Shown here: piece by piece, positions 57,371 to 64,000 of the stretch
Layout of the letters: every line of letters starts with the position of its first letter
How positions within the stretch are numbered: position 1 is the stretch's first letter
Source of the DNA: Ustilaginoidea virens
Lineage: Eukaryota; Ascomycota; Sordariomycetes; Hypocreales; Clavicipitaceae
Length of the DNA stretch: 64,000 nt
NCBI RefSeq assembly: GCF_000687475.1
Contig: NC_057316.1
Span: forward strand, 6,634,001 to 6,698,000
Reading direction: 5' to 3'
Position numbers and translations under genes: made by a program
Notes under the pieces: model-generated
What the model saw: the letters and a program-made list of their open reading frames with translations, nothing else
Database searches by the model: none
Told to the model about the DNA's origin: nothing

Positions 57371-57842
57371 GTCTTGACTTTGAAAATGAATTGCAGGGCT
57401 ATAACATGGGACCTCTCGTAGCAGACTGTCATTACCCTGCGCTCCTTTTCTTGTTGTATTTTTTTTTCCTTCTCCGTTAATCCGTCCTTTGCCTTCCTTT
57501 CTTTGGGCTGGATCCTAGATTGAAACATTTCTAGGATGGCCTTTGTAATTTTCTCGGTTGCTTCGAACCAGCGCGAGAGTATGGCGAGAGGGGGAAAAGG
57601 TTCTAGAGTAATGGAAAAAAGGGTTCGGCTCAAGGGGCTCAGGAGTACTTTGTAAATAAGCAGTTATTTCTCTCAAAGTATGAATATTCACATACCGGCC
57701 TGTATAACCTGGCTCAATTGGACAAGATTGACTTTTACCATTGCCTCCCCAAACGCCGAAAAGAAATCTTCTTGGTACATTCCCCCCCCAATAGTCACAT
57801 GGTCCTCGTCCGGAGGAGACTACATGACGGCCCCTCCTCCAT
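57371..57842. other. Intergenic, convergent aldo/keto reductase and BUB3 3' ends
   Basis: No gene seen; T-rich tract at 57456-57470. Confidence 0.5.
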
Positions 57843-59260
57843 CTACTTGGCTCCTTTGCCCTTTGCTTCGTTCTCGCCCAACTCCCTGATCAGAACCGAG
57901 GTTGCGCCGGCCCCGGAGTAGTCCTCTTGGCCCGTCTCGAAGCCGGGACACACCCCGACAGCCAGGTATTTCCCGTCATCGGAAAACGCCAGGGCCGCGA
58001 CACTGTTGGAGAACTTTTGGTACTGCTTCAGCCGCCTCTTGGCCTCGGCATCCCACAGGGCGACCGTCCCGTCGCCACCGCCAGACGCAAACGTCCCGTG
58101 AACCGGATGGAAAGCCAGCGCATTGACCGGGTACACGACGTCGCCGTCGCCATCCGGGGCCGGCTGCCGGTGGCACTTGAAGGCATACTTGCGGGCCTGC
58201 GACTCGGCCGTGTCCTCGAACCATTCCACCGCGACCCGCCCCTCGATGCTGGAGGTCGCGTACCCGGCATCGTTGGGCATGCAGGCCACGGCGCGCGTCA
58301 GGTAGCGGAGCGACGACTCCCGCTGCTGCCAGGGCTTGAGGTCGGTGGCCCCCGAGGCGAAGAGGCGGGCCATGGCGTCCAGGTCGTAGATGTGGATGAT
58401 GCGGCCGGTCATTGCGACGACCACCTTTGTGGGGCTGGCGGACACGGCGTGCGGCTTGGCGGGGAGGGCGACCCGGATCGGCGCCGACGTGGGCGACGAG
58501 AGGTCGTGCAGGTTCAGGGTGCAGTCCCAAGAGGCGGATACGAGGATATCTGTCCGATTGGGGAAAAGAAGGAACAACAAAAGGTCAACGAGGGCTTTTC
58601 TTTCCTCTCCCTACAGCCAGGGTCTGGACTGGACCGGACGCCTGGGCGGGGAGGGGAAGCTCGACGAGCCTTGGCGGTGCGTGCAGACGTACTGTGGTGC
58701 TTGCTGTAGACGACGCGGCGCACAGGGGCGGCGTGCTTGCTCAGCACGGTTTGGACGCCCGTCTCGAGGTTCAGTCTGCGCGAGGCCGCCATCAGTTTCT
58801 CTCACCGGGGGCGGGTTTGGTTCTCCGGGTGCCGCGCTGCGACGAGCCACAAAAAAAAAAAAAAAAAAAAAAAAAAGGAGGCCTTGTGTGCGTACCTGCA
58901 GACAGTCCAGTCCATGCCGGCGGTAAAGGCTTCGCTGCTGCTGGCGCCGAAGCAGACATCGAGCACGGGGGCTCGGTGCTCGTACTCGCGCGCCAGGTGG
59001 CCGGCCGACGTCGACGGGTGGTCGTTGGCGACGTTGTAGCAGTACACTTTCTTGTCCCACGACGAGACGAGCAGCTTGCCCGAGTCGGCTGGCGCGAATG
59101 CGACGGCGGATACGGCGTCGCCGGGGGGGGGGAGAGCTCGAACTGCGTGGCTGGCGGCGCTGCATGTCAGCGTCGGCATGGAACGGGGAAGGAAAAGCTT
59201 GGTGTTTCGTGATGGTCTGGGACCAAGAGCTTGCTTGGCTGGCAACCTACCTGGGGCCAT
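57843..59260 (-). CDS. BUB3: BUB3-like WD40 mitotic checkpoint protein, four exons
   Basis: Minus-strand exons 59260-59251, 59142-58896, 58775-58693 and 58549-57843 give 348 residues. WD-repeat marks include LLVSSWDKKVYCYNV, EHRAPVLDVCFG, ETGVQTVLSKHAAPVRRVVY, NILVSASWDCTLNLHDL, SSIEGRVAVEWFED and PVNALAFHPVHGTFASGGGD, all typical of Bub3/Rae1-class beta-propellers. Bub3 brings Bub1 and Mad3/BubR1 to phosphorylated kinetochore MELT repeats. Exon 1 is ten nucleotides. The N-terminus is problematic: an upstream acceptor (exon 2 from 59159) would give the family-like ATQFELSPPP, but a C10 tract puts that in the wrong frame. The acceptor used here (59142) yields MAPVRALPPPGDAVSAVAF instead. Intron 2 holds an A26/T26 run. 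Confidence 0.9.
58851..58876 (+). repeat. A26 homopolymer in a BUB3 intron
   Basis: 26 A on the plus strand, T26 in the transcript sense, within intron 2 and close to its donor. Confidence 0.9.
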
Positions 59261-59925
59261 GATGGATAACAGATGCAAGCTTGCACTGCCCTTCTGCCGA
59301 GAAGTGGTGGGAACGGGAACGAGCCCGCCAGGTGGTGATGATAATAACGATTGATCGAGTGGTAGTCAGTTGATATGTATTCCTGCTGCTCCGTAAGTCT
59401 TGGCTGCCTTGGCCTGTTTACTTTGCGGTCACGTGGTGGTGCACGGAGCGACCGTTGGTGACGACGCGGCGGCGCGGAAAAGTTGCTTGGGCAGCATTTC
59501 TGCCGCGGATTACCGCCCAGCATGGCAGCCGCTTCCCTCCCCCCCCCCCCCGCCCCACCCGCCGCACCCCACCATCAAATTCCCCAGGACAGCAAAATGT
59601 CAAAATTCGGACTCGTCTGCCATCTGATCCTCCGCCACGGACTTTTGTCGTAACGGCTAGAACGGCCAACCAATCCAACAAACACGTCTGCTCTTGTGCC
59701 CCGAAGGCTGCCGCGACCCGAGCCCGTCTGAAGCAGAACCTTTTTCAACGCACCCCCTTCCACGAGACACGCCTGGCAACCAACATCAAGCGCGAGCCGT
59801 GACGGTAGTTCTGGGACGACTCCGATTCCAACCTTCTCCCTCCCCCCCCCTTCGCTTGGCGAGAAGCCGTTGAAGCAGAGCCTTTTGCCCGGGATTTCGA
59901 TACACAGATAGCAAATACCGCCGAG
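59261..59925. promoter_or_regulatory. Divergent promoter region BUB3 / eIF2-alpha
   Basis: 665 bp between two divergent genes. C-runs lie at about 59538-59551 and 59843-59850. No gene seen. The last ~120 bp are probably the SUI2 leader. Confidence 0.5.
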
Positions 59926-61070
59926 ATGTCTTTAACAAACTGCCGCTTTTACGAGGAGAAGTTCCCGGAGATTGACAGCTTCGTCATGGTCAATGTCAAG
60001 CAGGTGCGTAAGAGTTTGTGGGGGAGGGTATTTGAGACATGCCAGTCTGACAGGTGTCGCAGATCGCCGAGATGGGTGCCTATGTCAAGCTTCTCGAATA
60101 CGACAACATTGACGGCATGATCCTCCTCTCCGAACTGTCTAGACGTCGTATCCGAAGTATTCAGAAGCTCATTAGAGTGGGGCGCAACGAAGTTGTTGTT
60201 GTGCTTCGAGTGGACAAGGAAAAGGGTGAGTGTTGAGCTCCGAACCCGGGAGTAACATGCAGGGTGAAGCGCTTACGCATGGTCAAAAAGGATATATCGA
60301 TCTTTCCAAGCGACGTGTGTCTCCCGAGGACATGGTCAAGTGCGAAGAGCGATACAACAAGAGCAAGACCGTCCACCTGATCATGCGACACGTCGCAGAA
60401 AAGACGCAAACCCCTATTGAGACCCTGTACGAGACGATTTCTTGGCCACTGAACAAGAAGTTTGGTCATGCCATTGACGCTTTCAAGCTGTCCATCACGT
60501 ATGTTTCTTTGTCCCGGTCCGACAGATGAGGCTCCAGGTAAGCAGTGCAGGTTTGCTAACGGCTTACCCAGCAACCCCGAGATTTGGAACGACATCGTGT
60601 TCCCCAGCAAAGCTGTCGAGGACGAGTTGAAGCTCTACATTACCAAGCGACTCACGCCCCAGCGAACCAAGGTCCGAGCCGATATCGAGGTCACCTGCTT
60701 TGGCTACGAGGGTATCGACGCCGTCAAGACGGCCCTGAGAACTGCCGAGGCGGGCAACGATGCCGAGGAGGCCAATGCCGATAAGCAAGTCAAAGTCAAG
60801 CTCGTCTCTCCTCCCTTGTACGTCCTCACCAGCACCTCGTTCGACAAGAACCAAGGCATCACCCAGTTGCAGCAAGCTATCGAAGGCATAAGGAAAAGCA
60901 TAGAAGGTGCCGGGGGCAACCTTAGCGTCAAGATGGAGCCCAAAGCCGTAACGGAGAGCGACGACGCCGAGCTGCAGGCTCTGATGGAGAAGAGGGAACG
61001 CGAGAACGCCGAAGTCAGTGGCGATGAAAGCTTGAGCGAAAGCGACGACAATATCCCAGAAACCATCTAA
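59926..61070 (+). CDS. SUI2: Translation initiation factor eIF2 alpha subunit, four exons
   Basis: Exons 59926-60003, 60054-60225, 60291-60498 and 60572-61070 give 318 residues, near the family norm (~304-315). The S1/OB domain opens [20 protein letters not shown] and contains [20 protein letters not shown]. The stress-regulated phosphorylation site is the Ser in ELSRRRIRS (Ser55 counting Met; equals Ser51 in the usual numbering), so Gcn2-type control is preserved. The helical domain has [20 protein letters not shown], and the alpha-beta C-domain [20 protein letters not shown]. The tail is acidic ([12 protein letters not shown]), which in yeast-like proteins is a CK2 target. The introns are short (50, 65, 73 nt) with canonical ends. 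Confidence 0.97.
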
Positions 61071-61747
61071 GTTCGGCCACCCTTGCAGCAGGTCTGGATT
61101 TAAAAAAAAAAATGGCTCGTGGCAATGAAGCGAGCAGGTTTGCGAGTCGTGGGGTGTGGAAAAAGGGGGGCGAAGGCTTGTGAGATGGGAGTGAACGGGG
61201 GTGTTGCATGGCCAAGCCGCTGTCTCTATCGCGTCAGTCTGGAAACGGACCTGGAGCTGAGGCAGACTTGGCCAATTTTTTTTTCCCCTCCTCTTTTCAT
61301 CTTGTACTTGAAGGAATGCGGTTGCACGGCGAGAAGGTGGTGGCGAGCGAAACTAAATGTTGGCTCATCTGCAGCGGCACGTGACGCGTGCAAAAGCGGC
61401 GTTGGAGATTGATAAAAGAAGATGAATGACTACCCTAGGTAGTGATGGTTTTTTTTTCGAGTTGCATTGACACGCTGCGATGGAAAGATGATATGTATGG
61501 TTGTGTTGTGCCTGGTGTGTAAGTTGGCAATGCCGCTGGACTTGTCTTGGCCGTGGAAGCGTGCTGGCCTGGCTTTTTAAAGACACCCCCCCTCCCCCCC
61601 GACCCACAGTACAGACAACAGAGCTTCGGGTCGGCAAGAAGCAGGCAGCATCAGCATCAGCATCAGCCTCAGCATCAGCTTTCAACGCCAACGAGCAACG
61701 CCTGCTTTGCGCTTTTCGATGCTCGACGCACCCAGCGACTCTCGACC
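61071..61747. promoter_or_regulatory. Intergenic with (CAGCAT)n leader repeat
   Basis: No separate gene. T-rich runs lie at 61276-61286 and 61449-61456. A (CAGCAT)n repeat with one CAGCCT variant (about 61645-61680) lies ~65 bp upstream of the IMP2 start and is probably in its 5' leader. Confidence 0.55.
61645..61680 (+). repeat. (CAGCAT)n array in IMP2 leader
   Basis: Six units with one substitution, before the IMP2 start codon. Confidence 0.88.
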
Positions 61748-62378
61748 ATGTGGGCGCGGATCCGAGAGCACATTCGAGCGCCGAGAAACCACATCGGCAG
61801 AGCCATTGCCGCGAATCTCGTCGGCTTCGCTACGTGGATTCCCGTCATGGCGTGGTTCAACCTCCACGTGGCCGAGCTGACGCTCGTGGACGGGGCGTCC
61901 ATGTACCCCTTTATGAACGAGGACAAAGACTCGACGCTGCGCAGGGACCTGGTCCTCAACTACAAGTGGTCGCCGCTGGATGGCCTGCAGCGAGGCATGG
62001 TCGTGACGCTGAGGTTGGTCGTCAAATCGTTTCCTTGGCAAAGAAAAAAAAAAAAAAAAAAAAAAAAAAAGCCAGTTTTGCTTACAGCCCGACCGCAGGA
62101 GCCCGGTGCACCCGGAGGTGACGGCCATCAAGCGGGTGGTCGGCCTGGAGGGCGACGTGGTGAGGACGAGGCGGCCGTATCCGGTGCAGACGGTCAGGAT
62201 TCCGCAGGGCCATGTGTGGGTGGAGGGGGATGGGCGCCCGGGGTCGAGCCTGGACAGCAACACGTACGGGCCGGTGTCGCAGCGCCTGCTGACGGGCAGG
62301 GTCACGCACATTGTGTATCCGTGGAGGAAGTTTGGGCCGGTGAGGTGGTGGGAGCACGGGCGGCGGCTGGTCGAGTGA
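61748..62378 (+). CDS. IMP2: Mitochondrial inner membrane protease subunit 2, two exons
   Basis: Exons 61748-62013 and 62099-62378 (donor GTTGGT, acceptor CGCAG); 181 residues. The N-terminal transmembrane segment is about residues 18-37 (GRAIAANLVGFATWIPVMAW). The signal-peptidase serine is Ser51 in VDGASMYPFMN and the general-base lysine is Lys100 in VTAIKRVVGLEGD, giving the Ser/Lys dyad of the S26 family. GHVWVEGDGRPGSSLDSNTY is the conserved S26 box E region. Imp2 cleaves inner-membrane sorting signals such as that of cytochrome c1 in the intermembrane space, in complex with Imp1. The 85 nt intron contains an A27 run and has a second possible CAG acceptor ten bases upstream. Only the one used keeps the frame. 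Confidence 0.96.
62044..62070 (+). repeat. A27 homopolymer in the IMP2 intron
   Basis: 27 A occupy about one third of the 85 nt intron. Confidence 0.9.
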
Positions 62379-63073
62379 AGCGGGATGGCGGGAAGGAGGA
62401 AATGGCCAGGAGATCTGGTGCGTTTGGTGATGGAAAGCCTGGCGGCATCGAAGCTCGAGGTTTGCCTGACCCGGGGAGGCACACGGCGCAGAAGGTATTT
62501 AGCCCTTGAGTGTTGATCGACTGCGGTCAGCGTTTGCAGGAGCCTGGTCAGACATGTGGTTGGACGTTTGGTTAGACGGACGTCTGGTACGTTCTGGTTG
62601 GTTTTGCGGCCCGAGAGCTGCCTTGAGCCTTGACGAGTTTGGCCCTTTTGTTTGGGCAAGTCAACATGGGCTGACGCCCGCTGAGTTGCCTGCGTGGCGC
62701 GGCAGCCCAGGTCACCACAGCGCGGCGGACGGGCCTGGCCGCATCCACCTTCGCTAAATAATACGCCAGCAGGTACCTGGTAGAGCCACTGGGGCCTTTT
62801 CTTCAATTGTCTGGTGCGGCCTGGTCACTCCGTGTACTTCTCACGCCAGCGCCACGGCGGCCAGCGACTTCAACCCTGCGCGGCACATTTTCCGTGTTTT
62901 GCTCGATTTTTTTTTGACTTTTTTTTTTTTTTTATATTTTTGACTCGGCTTTCTGGCCGCTGCCTCTTGCGTCCCGCGGCAGCGTGTTGGTCTCGTGATT
63001 TGCATGCAATTCGGCAACGTATGTACCAACATCAACCTCCCCTGACTGACATCTCCACTTTCGGATTCCAGCC

Positions 63074-63106
<33 letters not shown>

Positions 63107-63295
63107 CTCCCTCCCTCCCACCCGTCGTCAGCGCTTCCTTCCACCTCGACTCGACTGCGACTCATCCAACAGCGACGTCGGGCGCCCATTGGTAAAGCCG
63201 AGTCGCCTCCTCGCCTTCCCTCGCAATGCCCGCGCACTCCCGAGCAGCTTGACGGATACAAGTAAACCTCACAGGGGCCTGACCGCGGCCGTACC
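62379..63295. other. Intergenic with T-runs
   Basis: No supported gene. T-runs occur at 62908-62932 (interrupted) and T30 at 63077-63106. The latter is ~190 bp upstream of the carrier gene's start and is probably a promoter or leader element. Confidence 0.5.
63077..63106 (+). repeat. T30 homopolymer upstream of the carrier gene
   Basis: 30 consecutive T, about 190 bp before the start codon at 63296. Confidence 0.9.
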
Positions 63296-64000
63296 ATGAA
63301 AGGCGGTGATGTGGAGGCTGAAGGCCGACCGCCCTACCTCCATGTACGTTGGGGAAAATGCACAACCACGGCAACGAGACATGGGGGGGTTTTTTTTTGT
63401 TTTTTGTTTTTTTTTTGTTTTTTGGCTCCTGTCTTTCCTCTCTCTCTGCCTTCTAACCCGTCTTCCCCGTTCTCGTCTAGGCCATGATTGCCGGCGGCTT
63501 TGGCGGGTCGACGGGCGACCTGCTCATGCATTCCCTCGACACGGTCAAGACGCGACAGCAGGGCGACCCCAACACGCCGCCAAAGTACACGTCGCTGGGG
63601 CGGTCGTACTACACCATCTGGAGGCAAGAGGGCCTCCGGCGAGGCCTGTACGGCGGATGGGTCCCGGCCCTGGGAGGCTCGTTCCCCGGCACCGTCCTGT
63701 TCTTCGGCACGTACGAATGGGGCAAGCGCTTCCTGATAGACCACGGCCTGCAGCAGCACCTGGCATATCTCTCGGCGGGTAAGCACTCCCCAGTCTCTGC
63801 TTGGCCTGCTTCTCTCTGGCCTGCTTCTTTGGCCTGCTTCTTCGGCCGGAACGCGCTGGCTCACTCTCGCGACGTCGTCGTCCCAACCCAGCCTTCCTCG
63901 GCGACCTCGCCGCGTCGGTCGTCTACGTCCCGTCCGAGGTCCTCAAGACCCGGCTGCAGCTGCAGGGCCGCTACAACAACCCGCACTTCAGGTCCGGCTA
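63296..64000 (+). CDS. MME1: Mitochondrial carrier, MME1/YMR166C-like, 5' part only
   Basis: Exons 63296-63343, 63481-63778 and 63892 onward; the gene runs off the window at 64000. Visible residues include [20 protein letters not shown] (first helix), then [13 protein letters not shown], the SLC25 signature PxD/ExxK-type motif with Leu replacing Pro. [20 protein letters not shown] follows. The second repeat begins [20 protein letters not shown] and continues [14 protein letters not shown] (signature PSEVLKTR). The closest family I recall is the yeast Mme1 (YMR166C) group, implicated in mitochondrial magnesium export; substrate assignment by resemblance only. Intron 1 carries poly-G/T runs near its donor. 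Confidence 0.88.

Overview
This window is nuclear DNA of a filamentous ascomycete. Short GT-AG introns (about 50-280 nt) interrupt most genes. There are no bacterial-style operons, gene spacing is 0.3-3 kb, and third codon positions are GC-rich. The gene set fits a Sordariomycete, most likely Hypocreales; that placement is inferred from protein resemblance by eye, because no database search was possible. I resolve 25 protein-coding genes (the last cut by the window edge) plus one doubtful ORF. I found no convincing tRNA, rRNA, CRISPR array, insertion sequence or intact transposon.

Layout. 0.7-3.9 kb: AIM41/YqeY-like protein, a Rid-family protein, and a YeeE/YedE-type sulfur transporter convergent with it. 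5.5-9.1 kb: MDR quinone-oxidoreductase-like enzyme, KRR1 (40S assembly) and, divergently, mitochondrial uL11. 11.8-16.4 kb: HAL4/SAT4-like kinase and mitochondrial Hsp10. 17.4-20.9 kb: a secreted AA9 copper monooxygenase and the Rab GTPase SEC4/YPT2. 21.8-30.2 kb: an unnamed mitochondrial-looking protein, an AFG2/Drg1-like AAA ATPase and PP4 regulatory subunit PSY2/SMEK. 34.1-35.7 kb: an APH-fold phosphotransferase-like protein and a small DUF6914-like protein, set in gene-poor sequence. 35.7-42.0 kb: about 6 kb with no supported gene and a dense cluster of unrelated short tandem repeats. 42.0-49.0 kb: a disordered protein with ten QHLSP repeats, a doubtful ORF, ALG5 and, convergently, squalene monooxygenase ERG1. 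50.5-55.0 kb: an orphan ORF and a large PPR-like protein with an expanded basic repeat. 55.6-64.0 kb: an aldo/keto reductase, BUB3, eIF2-alpha, IMP2 and a truncated MME1-like mitochondrial carrier.

There is no pathway cluster. Genes are housekeeping and independently transcribed. The strongest themes are mitochondria (AIM41, uL11m, Hsp10, IMP2, the carrier, the PPR protein, the 22 kb gene), ribosome and translation (KRR1, AFG2, eIF2-alpha), mitosis and damage signalling (BUB3, PSY2), and ER lipid-linked metabolism (ALG5, ERG1). Exon joins were set by hand from splice signals, reading frame and family resemblance. Start codons of orphan genes are the least certain calls.

I do not see a clear previously undescribed system. 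The most interesting items are: BUB3, whose expected N-terminus lies in a frame broken by a C10 tract; a duplicated splice donor in the aldo/keto reductase; a start-codon-only exon in HSP10; in-frame coding minisatellites in three genes; a Rid protein lacking the usual arginine; an AFG2-like protein with a degenerate first ATPase site; and the 38-40.5 kb tandem-repeat cluster.
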